A stretch of 45,312 nucleotides of DNA from Methylomicrobium sp. (lineage in GTDB: Bacteria > Pseudomonadota > Gammaproteobacteria > Methylococcales > Methylomonadaceae). Every line of letters begins with the position of its first letter. Positions within the stretch are counted from its first letter, which is position 1. The translations under genes and the position numbers were made by a program. A model generated the notes under the pieces. That model had not been told where the DNA came from, ran no database searches, and worked only from the letters and a program-made list of their open reading frames with translations. Of this stretch, positions 21,083-30,000 are shown piece by piece. Where the stretch lies: contig JAGXSU010000152.1 of the NCBI GenBank assembly GCA_018333785.1, positions 1-45,312 on the forward strand. Reading direction: 5' to 3'.

Positions 21083-21263
21083 CGCACCACCTCATTCTGT
21101 TATATACTCATTAAAACTCAAGACACGACTTAAAACAACAGGGCCCTTTTGTGTCTCTGATGGTGACTTAAAACCAAATTATCCTCTAACCCTATTGATC
21201 ACTTTTCAAATCCATCAGCTGTTCACTCAAAATGAATAACGACCCACTTTATCCAAGTTTAAC

Positions 21264-22289
21264 ATGAACTCACCCATCCAATTTCCCGATACTCATATCA
21301 GTCTTGCTCACGGCAACGGCGGACGGCGCATGCGCGAACTGATAGAAAAACTCTTCGCCAGGCATCTGGCTAACGATAAGCTCGATATTCAAAGCGATGC
21401 AGCCACTTTCAAAATACCTGTCGCTACTGATGAGTTACTCATTACAACAGATGGCTATACGGTAGACCCCCTGGAATTTCCGGGCGGTACGATCGGCAGT
21501 CTCGCGGTTTACGGAACGGTTAATGATCTTGCTGTATCGGGCGCTGAACCGCTGTATATGACATTGACTGCATTCATTGAAGAAGGGCTTGAAATCAGCG
21601 TGCTTGACCGGGTACTGAACAGCATGGCGAATGCCTGCCGGGAATGCAATATAGCTGTCGTTGCCGGTGATACCAAAGTCTTAAAACGCGGCCAGGGAGG
21701 CGGAATTTATTTTTCGACCACCGGCGTGGGCTTTAGAAAAACGGTCAGCAACCTGGGTTTGAAACAAATCAAAACCGGCGATCTCATTTTATTGAGCGGC
21801 ACGGCAGGAGACCACGGCACAGCAGTCATGCTAGCCCGAGAACAATTCGGCCTCAGCGGCACGTTACATTCGGATGCGGCCAGTGTGCTGCCTATTACCC
21901 GTATCCTGATGGCTTCACCCGGTCTGGCTTTTATGCGCGACCCCACCCGAGGCGGTATTGCAACCGTCATGCACGAAATAGCTCAAGCCTGTAACAAAAC
22001 TGTTCGCCTGTTAGAGTCGTCAATCCCTGTTCATGATCAAGTCAAAGCCGTTTCGGAAATATTGGGCTACGACCCTCTCTTTATGGCCAACGAAGGCCGT
22101 GTAGTTGCTGTTGTTGACCCTGAGCATGCCAATCAGTCATTGTCGGCGCTTCATGCCGGGGGCTATCCCGACGCAGCTATTATCGGTCGAATTGAAGATG
22201 GGCGTAAGCACGTCATATTGGAAACCACCATCGGCGGCGAACGGCTTCTCGAACAATTGGAGGACGACCCTTTACCCCGGATTTGCTGA
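21264..22289 (+). CDS. hypE: Hydrogenase maturation factor HypE
   Basis: HypE dehydrates a C-terminal thiocarbamate to thiocyanate, providing the cyanide ligands of [NiFe] hydrogenase. The 341 residues have the PurM-like ATP-binding fold: LAHGNGGRRMRELI, ATDELLITTDGYTVDPLEFPGG, VVAGDTKVL, RDPTRGGIATVMHEIA. The protein ends in PRIC, whose final cysteine is the catalytic residue. It is transcribed away from hypC-A-B-D. HypF, its carbamoyl donor partner, is not in the window. Confidence 0.95.
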   Translation: MNSPIQFPDTHISLAHGNGGRRMRELIEKLFARHLANDKLDIQSDAATFKIPVATDELLITTDGYTVDPLEFPGGTIGSLAVYGTVNDLAVSGAEPLYMTLTAFIEEGLEISVLDRVLNSMANACRECNIAVVAGDTKVLKRGQGGGIYFSTTGVGFRKTVSNLGLKQIKTGDLILLSGTAGDHGTAVMLAREQFGLSGTLHSDAASVLPITRILMASPGLAFMRDPTRGGIATVMHEIAQACNKTVRLLESSIPVHDQVKAVSEILGYDPLFMANEGRVVAVVDPEHANQSLSALHAGGYPDAAIIGRIEDGRKHVILETTIGGERLLEQLEDDPLPRIC

Positions 22290-22335
22290 CGTAATTTTAC
22301 TTTGCCAGATTTCAGGTTTCACACTACCGAAGGAT

Positions 22336-22437
22336 GTCATTCCGGCATGGATTGCCGGAATATAGGCTCCATGGAGGGTTCGAAGCTCGCCATTCGTGGC
22401 ACTGGATACTCGCTTCCCGCCGAGTATGACGGTCTTT
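22336..22437. repeat. Hairpin repeat between hypE and the Fic-zeta gene
   Basis: A perfect 8-bp hairpin TTCCGGCA/TGCCGGAA (22340-22347 and 22353-22360) is followed by the palindrome CTCCATGGAG and a second hairpin ACTCG/CGAGT near 22412-22429. The first 24 bases (22336-22359) are identical to 36922-36945 in the MITE-like element upstream of mepA. It fills most of the 296 bases between the two genes. No coding sequence is seen. Confidence 0.7.
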
Positions 22438-22585
22438 CTTCTAATCTGACAAACTTAGAAGTAAGCCAATAGCAACAAAAATATAAGGACTTTTCCATAC
22501 ATTGAAACGGGAGTATGCTGATAGCTGTTTCATTTAACCCTAAAGCACCCATTGACCTCGATTTCTCTTGGCCTGTGTATGAACC

Positions 22586-24748
22586 ATGAATAAAAATCAC
22601 GCCTCCCTTATTTCCTCGCATGATCGGCTAAAAAAACTGCGTACTGCTCTGGCAATTGGCCGAGGCTGTCAAGTGCTGACCAGTTTACAACTGGAAGCTG
22701 AAGGCACCATTTCTCACGACGTTACCAAGCGTGTTACTTATCTCACCGGACTGTTTTCCAGGATACACCGGGAAATGTTTCAGGACTGGCGGGAGCAAAC
22801 CACGGTGAGCCATCGACCCGGAACGATTGTCGATGCCGATAAACGTCAAAAATTCCGGAAAACCATAGCCCGTCTGGTCCTTGATGAGGACAACAACAAG
22901 GATACTGCGATTTTCGACAACAATGGCTTTGTCATTTATACCGAGACGATTGCAGAAAGACTCGCTGATTTTTATGCCAAAATGCGCGAAGTCAGGCCGT
23001 TTGGCTATGGAAACCGAATCACGCTGGATCTGTTTATTACCTTACTGGGTAAATTGCCTGCGTTTAAAAGTGTTTATCCTCACGGCATCGATTTTCGGCG
23101 TATTGATCAAAACGATTCTCAGGCCTTGCATGGCCCCGATTCCGCTCATTCGTTGCTGACCCTTGCTTTCCTGCATGCGTTGGACCCCTTACGTAACAAA
23201 ATCCTCAATAATACGCCCAACGGCTACGGTAAATGGCCGGAAAACAAAAAGTTTATTTCAGGCATTCCTTTTTTGTCGCACACCACAGCCGACGGCGTTA
23301 AATGTCTTGTGACCGTCAATGGCGCTTTAATGCCGATTGAGTTGATTCGTGAAGAATTGTTTATAGCCGGCAAACATATCGCAGATTACCCTTACTGCAC
23401 ACCAGAAAACATCATCGGCTATCTGCCGGGAACCGAAGATTTGCGTCAGCCGGGTAAAACCGAAATTGACGGCATTACGCTGGGTGAGAACGGGTCAGCA
23501 CCTTTGTTCTGCCTGGACATCAACATGCTGACGGGACTGCGCTCACCCAGCCATATCGAATTACAGGAATTAATCAGAGAATGTCTGGGTGAAAAAAAAC
23601 CGGTTTTTGTGTTGGCAAACAACGAAGTGCTGAAACAGGAACTGATTAAAGTAGCCAATGGCGATCAACGTTTGGTCCGTAGTGTCGAAATCGCCTATGA
23701 AAGACTGGCCAAAGTCATCCGCATTCTGGATGCCGCAGAAGCTGAAATTTTTGCCGATAAAACGTCCGACCCGGACCCCAAACTCTTTATGGCAATGGGC
23801 GGCGCAGGCGCAGGAAAAACCGCCGTTCAGGAAATTGCGCACGCCAGTTGCGGCGGCAATTACGTGATCGCTTCTTTGGATGATTTCCGTAAAAAAAGTG
23901 ATTTGTATAAAGTGCTGACCGCCGCCAATCATCACAGTGATGATTACGTCTATGTAGAGCCGTTTGCCAACCGGCTGCGCGATTCTGTCGCCTTGCGGGC
24001 CAAGCAACAACGTATCAACCTGATGTATGACGGCACGGGAATCCCCTACAGTCCGCGCTATTCAGGCATCATCGCCAATTTTAAACAAGCGGGATTTACA
24101 ACACAAATCATCGCCGTCGATGCCTTTCTGGTAAAACCCGAAGGCCGAGAACACGAACTATCGAGGTTGTCGGTGGTAGCCAGTGTCAAAAAACGTTTCG
24201 GCAAAACCGGTCGCGCCCTACCTTGGGTTATTACCATTTACAAACATATCCACGCACCCGAATCATTTCTAAATGCGTTTGATGATTTGAATCTGGATAA
24301 AATCGTTTTGTTTGCCAATGATGGTGATAGAACAAATCAATACCTGGTGGCTGAAAGCTTCGCGTTGTCCGATCATGAAATCGACATGATCAAAGAACAC
24401 CAGCAATCGGGGTCACTGGCAAAATATCTGACCGGATTAAGCAAGAACAGGGAAGACTCTGTTTACAGAAACTTTACCGGTGATGATAAAAATTTATTGA
24501 AAGAATTGATTAATCGCAATCCCGAACGCGGCGAAAATAATGCCGCTTATTTGATCACTAACGGCAATACAGTCTTGGCAATCTATAATGCCCGCCGTTT
24601 AGTGGATTTTATCGAAAAACGGCAGTTGAATCCCAATGCCTCGTATGAAGCTGGGCTGGTCCACAAATCCGCTTCACTGTCGTTTCATGTCGACCCCGAT
24701 TCTGACACGCCCTGGCTGGTCAGGCTTCAGGATGCTTCTCAGGGGTAA
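22586..24748 (+). CDS. Degenerate Fic-like domain fused to a zeta-toxin-type kinase
   Basis: The protein has 720 residues and no signal peptide or membrane segment. Residues about 30-160 resemble a Fic/Fido fold: SLQLEA (Ser33, Glu37) like the inhibitory SxxxE helix, then IHREMFQDW (60-68), and RPFGYGNRI (137-145) in place of the canonical HPFxxGNGR. The catalytic histidine is thus Arg137 and one glycine is missing. Residues about 395-590 resemble the zeta toxin / UDP-GlcNAc kinase fold: Walker A GGAGAGKT (405-412), ASLDDFR (429-435), MYDGTG (480-485) and basic residues around 517-545. Zeta-type kinases phosphorylate small substrates; Fic enzymes transfer AMP or related groups. Which activity survives is not known. 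No antitoxin-like partner is seen beside it. Upstream is a hairpin repeat; downstream the HD-GYP gene converges. Confidence 0.7.
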   Translation: MNKNHASLISSHDRLKKLRTALAIGRGCQVLTSLQLEAEGTISHDVTKRVTYLTGLFSRIHREMFQDWREQTTVSHRPGTIVDADKRQKFRKTIARLVLDEDNNKDTAIFDNNGFVIYTETIAERLADFYAKMREVRPFGYGNRITLDLFITLLGKLPAFKSVYPHGIDFRRIDQNDSQALHGPDSAHSLLTLAFLHALDPLRNKILNNTPNGYGKWPENKKFISGIPFLSHTTADGVKCLVTVNGALMPIELIREELFIAGKHIADYPYCTPENIIGYLPGTEDLRQPGKTEIDGITLGENGSAPLFCLDINMLTGLRSPSHIELQELIRECLGEKKPVFVLANNEVLKQELIKVANGDQRLVRSVEIAYERLAKVIRILDAAEAEIFADKTSDPDPKLFMAMGGAGAGKTAVQEIAHASCGGNYVIASLDDFRKKSDLYKVLTAANHHSDDYVYVEPFANRLRDSVALRAKQQRINLMYDGTGIPYSPRYSGIIANFKQAGFTTQIIAVDAFLVKPEGREHELSRLSVVASVKKRFGKTGRALPWVITIYKHIHAPESFLNAFDDLNLDKIVLFANDGDRTNQYLVAESFALSDHEIDMIKEHQQSGSLAKYLTGLSKNREDSVYRNFTGDDKNLLKELINRNPERGENNAAYLITNGNTVLAIYNARRLVDFIEKRQLNPNASYEAGLVHKSASLSFHVDPDSDTPWLVRLQDASQG

Positions 24749-24779
24749 AGCCAAGAGGGGTAATAACAGATCTATGCCC

Positions 24780-24793
24780 CGGGCGAATGCCCG
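24780..24793. terminator. Small hairpin between converging genes
   Basis: CGGGC (24780-24784) and GCCCG (24789-24793) enclose GAAT in the 59 bases between the Fic-zeta gene and the HD-GYP gene. It is a possible shared terminator without a strong U-tract. Confidence 0.4.
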
Positions 24794-24807
24794 AAGCTAT
24801 CACGTAT

Positions 24808-26136
24808 TCAGGATCTGCGGTCAGAAGCAAAACCTTTTTGTAAAAATCCGCGCTGATAATATTTTGCTATATCAATATTGTATTGTTCGGCATTAATAAT
24901 GCCTTTGATGGTATAGACATTGCCGTAATCATCAGTAGGCATCAGCGACAAATCAATAACCTGCTCAGGAACCGGATAGTGATCTTCATCAAGAAGCAGC
25001 ATGACTTTGGGTCTAAGTTTTAGCACTTCGTTGACTTCCACGACAATTGCGATCGCCCGGTTGGTCATCATCACCACCGCCCCCGGTGGATAAACCCCCA
25101 TACATTCAATGAACTTGATGACCAAATCCCTTTCCAACTGAACATCAATCAGGTTGGACATGATATGAGTGGCCTCAAGATGCGTTCTCCCTTTTTGATA
25201 AACCCGGTCGCTGGTTATCGCATCGTACATGTCCACGATAGTGACTATTTTTGTAAATAGCGAAAGAGAGGTCTTGTTCAGCCGTCTCGGATAGCCGGAA
25301 CCATCCAGCCGTTCATGATGCGAATAAGCAGACTCTATAGCACCATAATACATACCGGGGCTGGATCGGAGCAATTCATAGCCTAATAAAGGATGTGATT
25401 GCATAATCTCCATTTCATCGGGCTCGAGTCTTCCAGGCTTATTGAGAATTTCCAGCGGCACCCGCATCTTGCCCATATCGTGCATCATGCCGCAAAGCCC
25501 GACATTGTTTAGATTAGCCTCTGACAAGTTCAGATGTCGGCCCAGAACGATCGAAAGCATGCACACATTTAAACTGTGTTGCGCGGTATAGGCATCGCGA
25601 TTTTTTAATTGGCTTAGCCACAGAATGGCATCGGGAGAATGCAAAATACTGTTCACACATTGAGCAACCGCCTCTTTCGCGACTTTCGAATCCACCCCAC
25701 CACCATGGGCAATCCGCTCCATAAACTCAGAAACCAACTGGCCGGTTTGTTTATAAACAAGATCGGCGCGTTTTATTTCTTTTTCAAAACTGCCTTTTTT
25801 GGGCGGCGGCTTTGCGTTGACGTCGTAACTTTCCGGGACTTGTTGAGCGCTTGAATCAATTTTTACGAGCCTTCTTTTTTTTTCTTTAGTCAGATCAATA
25901 TAAACAAACTCACAGGTATCTTTTAATTGTTTGATTTCATCTTCTGTTTTAATTTCAAAACCTTGAAACACAAAAGCAGTTTTAAGCCAAGGCCGGTCCA
26001 ACTCGACAACATACATGCCTATCATTAACTGAGAAACCGGCGTCAAGACACGTTCTGACGAAGACAGCAGACCATCCTTGTCTCTTGAATTATTTTTGAT
26101 TTTTTTTCGGAATGGCCAGAATTTTCTTAAAATCAT
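24808..26136 (-). CDS. HD-GYP domain cyclic-di-GMP phosphodiesterase with DUF3391-like N-terminus
   Basis: HD-GYP proteins hydrolyse cyclic di-GMP and so control motility and biofilm. The 442-residue cytoplasmic protein has an N-terminal region (VSQLMIGMYVVELDRPWL, residues about 34-90) of the DUF3391 type. The HD-GYP domain spans about 170-370, with QHSLNV, the metal-binding HD at 219-220 (MMHDMGK), HHERLDGSGYP (273-283) and VTIVDMYDAITSDRVYQ. All key residues are present, so it is probably active. It converges on the Fic-zeta gene. Confidence 0.9.
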   Translation of the reverse strand: MILRKFWPFRKKIKNNSRDKDGLLSSSERVLTPVSQLMIGMYVVELDRPWLKTAFVFQGFEIKTEDEIKQLKDTCEFVYIDLTKEKKRRLVKIDSSAQQVPESYDVNAKPPPKKGSFEKEIKRADLVYKQTGQLVSEFMERIAHGGGVDSKVAKEAVAQCVNSILHSPDAILWLSQLKNRDAYTAQHSLNVCMLSIVLGRHLNLSEANLNNVGLCGMMHDMGKMRVPLEILNKPGRLEPDEMEIMQSHPLLGYELLRSSPGMYYGAIESAYSHHERLDGSGYPRRLNKTSLSLFTKIVTIVDMYDAITSDRVYQKGRTHLEATHIMSNLIDVQLERDLVIKFIECMGVYPPGAVVMMTNRAIAIVVEVNEVLKLRPKVMLLLDEDHYPVPEQVIDLSLMPTDDYGNVYTIKGIINAEQYNIDIAKYYQRGFLQKGFASDRRS

Positions 26137-26411
26137 TTATCTTTCTTTTTAATTTTAAAATACAAGAAGGGATCTGATGATAGATTGTTGAGTCACTGGT
26201 ACCATAAGAAGAGACGGGGGCATAATTTTTATAATAGACAGGAAATCATTTAAAAGATCGGTTTGCCATCTTCATTTATGTAACTTTTCAATAGATCCAT
26301 TATAGACAAGAAAATGACTTTTGAATGGCCGCCGAGTTATTTTCCAAGCCAACCAAGCGATAGCTTTGGCTACAAAGAAGAATACAATGAATGCTATCGG
26401 CTAAATTGAGA

Positions 26412-27056
26412 TTATTTCCCGGGTACCTTATCGAGCATAGCCAGTCCGCAGATGAGTCCAATCGTGCCGAGTATCAAAAAGTACGGGCCGAAAAACCACA
26501 AAATGATCGGGAGACTGAAGAAGAAAGAACGCGTCCCCAACGTATAAAAACTGCCCGCTTTGTTTAAAAAGGCACACGTTTTTTTTAACAAAGCATTATC
26601 AGCAGACCCTATGCCGGGAACATTAATCATATAGCCGACGTGATTAAAGTAACGTATTGCCATCGAGAAACAATAAAAGGCAATAGAAAAATTGAGCAGC
26701 AATAAGCCTAGTTTTAGTTGCCATAACCCGGTGGATACCGAGACCGCTAAATGTGAAGGATGCCAAGCCAGTGCCCAGGACTCAATTTTTTCACTTAAGT
26801 TTAAGGTTCCGATTATCAACAATATGGCGGTTGTTGCCATAAAGTTTGCCGCCATGACAGAGTTGCGCAACGTTTGAATAGCCAGTATTTCCATATTGCC
26901 TCTCGTCATCACCATTTCCACCCATTGCTCCCGGATACTGGAATTTAGCGAATGCAGGCTTGACTCCGGTTTTAGCCGGGTACGACGTCTTAAATAGAGA
27001 TAATATGCCAACACCAGCAGGGAACAGACAATAAAAGCAATGATATCGTAAGACAT
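26412..27056 (-). CDS. DUF599 family inner-membrane protein
   Basis: The 214 residues contain about four membrane segments: near 3-22 (IIAFIVCSLLVLAYYLYL), 67-88 (VMAANFMATTAILLIIGTL), 110-132 (LKLGLLLLNFSIAFYCFSMAI) and 178-210. Between the first two is the family-typical REQWVEMVMTRGNMEILAIQTLRNSVMAANF. No biochemical role is established for this family. It stands alone. A 7-bp inverted repeat, CGATAGC/GCTATCG at 26358-26399, lies just past its stop. The preceding 275 bases hold nothing else I can identify. Confidence 0.8.
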   Translation of the reverse strand: MSYDIIAFIVCSLLVLAYYLYLRRRTRLKPESSLHSLNSSIREQWVEMVMTRGNMEILAIQTLRNSVMAANFMATTAILLIIGTLNLSEKIESWALAWHPSHLAVSVSTGLWQLKLGLLLLNFSIAFYCFSMAIRYFNHVGYMINVPGIGSADNALLKKTCAFLNKAGSFYTLGTRSFFFSLPIILWFFGPYFLILGTIGLICGLAMLDKVPGK

Positions 27057-27467
27057 GCGGTTGTTTCCTTTATGTTGCTTTAGGTCAAATACTGAAAGAG
27101 TATCAGGTCTCGCGACAACTAATGCTTCTAATTTTAAGCCGATTGAACCGACTTAAGTCGCGGGCATGGCCCACGCCTACAAGACTCTCCCTGGATTATT
27201 ACCGGCAACCTAACAGAAAAAGATCTGGTCGATTATGCGTAGACCATCAGAGACACAGTCGGTGAAAACGCGGTTGTCATGAATCAAGATTGCCAATAAC
27301 TGCGCGGAGGGAGCGGAGCTCTCCTATAATCTCCGCTTAACTTAACGACATTGCCTTGGTGATTAAAATCCTCCCAATCAATTACCAAAGTTATGCCATA
27401 GTAAAGCGTCAAGAAAACCACTTTTTTCAATTATAATCTTTTGTCATGGCCACTGAAGAGAAAGCCT
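27057..27467. other. Gene-poor region with a REP-like palindrome and a possible gene remnant
   Basis: At 27157-27183 the sequence GTCGCGGGCATGGCCCACGC resembles REP palindromes described in other gammaproteobacteria. At about 27203-27299 one plus-strand frame reads ITGNLTEKDLVDYA, a stop, TIRDTVGENAVVMNQDC and another stop. This looks like decayed coding sequence, but I do not recognise the parent. The rest is upstream sequence of the DUF599 and phosphoesterase genes. Confidence 0.35.
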
Positions 27468-28091
27468 ATGCGCATAGTTTGCCTGTCTGACACTCACGGA
27501 ATGACCGACCGGATCGAGATTCCTGATGGCGATGTGCTGGTAGCAGCAGGCGACATTTGTCTGGCAGGTTATGATTCGGAACTGAAGCTATTTGATGAAT
27601 TCATGCTTAGCCTGCCGCACAAAACCAAGTTTTTAGTTGCAGGCAATCATGATTGGCCGATTGCAGATGGGGTCAGTTTTTATTTTAAAAGACTGATTAA
27701 AAATGTCATTTATCTTGAGGACAGGGGCGTTGAAATTGATGGGGTGAAATTCTGGGGATCTCCCTGGCAACCTGAATTTTTTAACTGGGCTTTCAATCTG
27801 CCGCGTGGATTACCGCTAGCGCAGATGTGGTCACGCATTCCCGACGATACCGATGTACTTATTACGCATACTCCCCCTTATGGAATATTGGATCAGATCT
27901 ACAGCGGCGAAGCGGTAGGCTGTGAAGACTTGCTTCATGCATTGGAGCGTATCCAGCCGAAACTGCATATCTTTGGGCATATCCACGAAGGCTATGGCGT
28001 TATGGAGCGTAAAGGCACCATTTTCGTCAACGCTTCAATTTGTGATGCAGGGTATGAACCTGTCAACGCGCCGATTGTAATTGATTTGTAG
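27468..28091 (+). CDS. Calcineurin-like metallophosphoesterase (MPPED-like)
   Basis: The 207 residues begin MRIVCLSDTHG, with the first metal-binding motif (DTH) at 8-10. They continue with AAGDICLAG, LVAGNHDWP, LITHTPPYGILDQ and FGHIHEGYG, the full set of ligands of the binuclear metal centre. The pattern with HTPP and GHIHEGYG is that of the MPPED1/2-like group, which hydrolyses cyclic nucleotides or phosphodiesters in tested members. The substrate here is unknown. I use the ATG at 27468, as the upstream TTG at 27441 would add a non-homologous tail. AGAG lies upstream of the ATG. Confidence 0.88.
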   Translation: MRIVCLSDTHGMTDRIEIPDGDVLVAAGDICLAGYDSELKLFDEFMLSLPHKTKFLVAGNHDWPIADGVSFYFKRLIKNVIYLEDRGVEIDGVKFWGSPWQPEFFNWAFNLPRGLPLAQMWSRIPDDTDVLITHTPPYGILDQIYSGEAVGCEDLLHALERIQPKLHIFGHIHEGYGVMERKGTIFVNASICDAGYEPVNAPIVIDL

Positions 28092-28517
28092 TTCAGTAAT
28101 TGCACTGATTTTCAACGACGAGTACGAGACATAAAGCGGTCGTCTAACACAAAGTAATCCCGTTAAAAAACACAACCCCGATGTAAAAATCGATAAGCGG
28201 TAGGGCCTTTTCGCGATGGCAAAACGCCAATATAGTTCAAGGCCATGCGGATTGCCTGGCATCGAATCAGCCCTTGTATATCAAAGGCCTCTCATCTGCC
28301 GGGGTGATGCCCAAACCTTCATGGGCGTTAGGTCAAATTATTGAGCCCATTTCATTTTATCTATGCTTTCTTCAGGCGAAGTTTAAGATACTGCTTATAA
28401 ATTAAACGGAAGCCCAAAATTAATATCGATCAAAAGGCGAAGCAGGGACGTTTTGCAAAGTATTCGAAACGGTCTTTTTAAGCTAGTTTTTTTCTTACAC
28501 TCTTTGATGTAGCTACC
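28092..28517. other. Intergenic region without an identified gene
   Basis: These 426 bases between the phosphoesterase and the DUF2845 gene show no credible complete frame. A minus-strand stretch at about 28275-28330 reads NAHEGLGITPADERPLIYKG between two stops and may be a relic of an older gene. No strong hairpin or promoter is clear. Confidence 0.35.
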
Positions 28518-28850
28518 ATGAAAAATTTCACATTGCCGGTATTACTCTTTCTATTTTTGATCGGCATTAATGATGCCTTTGCCTTACGATGTGGCAATAG
28601 AATTATTCGCGTAGGCGATCATAAAATAGATGTACTGCAAAAATGCGGTGAGCCGGATTACGCCGAAACCCGAATAGGCGTTGAAGGAAGCCGATTGCGG
28701 CATAATCGAGGTGTACTCGAAATTGAAAACTATGAACAAGTCGTTATCGATGAATGGGTATACAACTTCGGTCCACGAAAGTTAAAGCAATTTTTACTTT
28801 TTGAAAACAGCGTGTTAATTGAAACTCGCAACCTGGGTTACGGTGATTGA
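28518..28850 (+). CDS. DUF2845 family exported protein
   Basis: The 110 residues begin with a signal peptide (residues 1-22, LPVLLFLFLIGINDAFA). A short domain follows with LRCGNRIIRVGDHKIDVLQKCGEPDYAE; the two cysteines, at about 25 and 43, probably form a disulfide. DEWVYNFGPRKLKQFLLFENSVL completes the DUF2845 pattern, which is periplasmic and of unknown function. It stands alone, with its stop 23 bases from the end of the converging GH5 gene. Confidence 0.8.
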   Translation: MKNFTLPVLLFLFLIGINDAFALRCGNRIIRVGDHKIDVLQKCGEPDYAETRIGVEGSRLRHNRGVLEIENYEQVVIDEWVYNFGPRKLKQFLLFENSVLIETRNLGYGD

Positions 28851-28873
28851 AGTAGCTGCAGAGGTTGCCGGAT

Positions 28874-29986
28874 TCAGGCGAACTGATCCGGGAGCCAGCC
28901 CCGCTCGACACATTCACGAAAACACCACTCCGGGGTGGTTTCGGTTTTGTAGCTCCAAAAAAACCAACCCAGATATTTTTCAAAAGTCACTAATTGGGCA
29001 GCGGCAAAAGCACGGTAGGCAATGGACATTTGCACAGCGTCCATTGCGGTCAACGTATGATTAAACAGGCCTGCCGTCCATAAAGAAGACATGTTTTTAT
29101 CCATTCCCAAACTCCATTCACCCAGATAAACCGGCAAAGCAGAACCGGTAATAATATCGTCAGCTTCGTTTTTCCAGTCAATAGCGGCTTTTTGGATATG
29201 ACCATAGATATCCAGATCAATATCTTCTTTAACAAAACACTGGTAACGGTGAATATCGAACACAACATTCTGATAGCCGGGTTCGTTCATGAAGTCCTGG
29301 TATTCCCTGTAAGAGCGAAAACCGTCATGTATTACGACAGCGACATTTTCAGGCCCGCAGTGCTGGCGGATACGGTGATAGGCCTCAAGATAATAGTTCT
29401 TCAATAGATCAGTCGCGATATCCCAGCGAGGTTCGTTCAATGTCTGAATGGCATGCAAGGCCGGACTGGAGGCGTATCTTTCCGCCAGCCGCTCCAAAAC
29501 CGTCAAAGAATAATCGATGAAAGAGGATTGGGTATGCCACTCGCAGACATTCTGGATGCCGCCATTGTCAAAGCCGTTCTGACATCCCGGTGCGGCATGC
29601 AAATCCAGCACAACATGCAAGCCGCATTCTTCAGCCCACTTCATCGCCTGGTCCAGAATGTCGATGCCGCCTTGAACGAAGGGATAACGCAAGGACCCAT
29701 AGGCAGCATGGAAGGGATAGTCGGGCCCGAAGATCCAATGCCCGACAGGAATTCGCACTGCATTGATGCCGGTTTTAGCCAGCCAGGCAAAATCATCCCG
29801 GGTAATAAAGTTGTTCCAGTGCTGTTTTAATGAAGGACCGGCCCGCTCACCCAATTCAACACAATATGCGGTTTCATCCAGCGCCGCCAAGCCTTCAAAC
29901 AGGCTGGGCGTCATCCATTTCTCCAAAACCAGCCAGCCGCCCAGATTAACGCCACGCAGCTTTTTCCTGTACTTATTTTCAAACAT
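28874..29986 (-). CDS. Glycoside hydrolase family 5, exo-beta-1,3-glucanase-like
   Basis: The 370 residues begin near LRGVNLGGWLVLEKWMTPS, which closely resembles the Exg-type (GH5_9) glucanases best known from fungi. The catalytic pair is visible: the acid/base Glu in QTLNEPRWD (residue 185) and the nucleophile in PVYLGEWSLGMD (residue 290). HAAPGCQNGFDNGG lies in the substrate cleft. There is no signal peptide, so the enzyme should be cytoplasmic. The ATG at 29986 is preceded by a TTG in frame at 29989. It is 14 bases after the YddA-like transporter gene, so the two are probably co-transcribed and functionally linked. The natural substrate is not known. Confidence 0.85.
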   Translation of the reverse strand: MFENKYRKKLRGVNLGGWLVLEKWMTPSLFEGLAALDETAYCVELGERAGPSLKQHWNNFITRDDFAWLAKTGINAVRIPVGHWIFGPDYPFHAAYGSLRYPFVQGGIDILDQAMKWAEECGLHVVLDLHAAPGCQNGFDNGGIQNVCEWHTQSSFIDYSLTVLERLAERYASSPALHAIQTLNEPRWDIATDLLKNYYLEAYHRIRQHCGPENVAVVIHDGFRSYREYQDFMNEPGYQNVVFDIHRYQCFVKEDIDLDIYGHIQKAAIDWKNEADDIITGSALPVYLGEWSLGMDKNMSSLWTAGLFNHTLTAMDAVQMSIAYRAFAAAQLVTFEKYLGWFFWSYKTETTPEWCFRECVERGWLPDQFA

Positions 29987-30000
29987 CAAACGACTTTAGC

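Noticed and set aside
22337-22621. A 94-residue minus-strand open frame
   Set aside because: It is mostly made of the hairpin repeat and overlaps the start of the Fic-zeta gene; no motif supports it.
28035-28262. A 75-residue minus-strand open frame
   Set aside because: It overlaps the end of the phosphoesterase gene and has no ribosome binding site or family match that I can see.
28143-28334. GTCTAAC and GTTAGGT resembling the core sites of an integron attC
   Set aside because: The two motifs are about 190 bases apart and the sequence between them does not fold into an attC-like imperfect hairpin; short matches of this kind are expected by chance.
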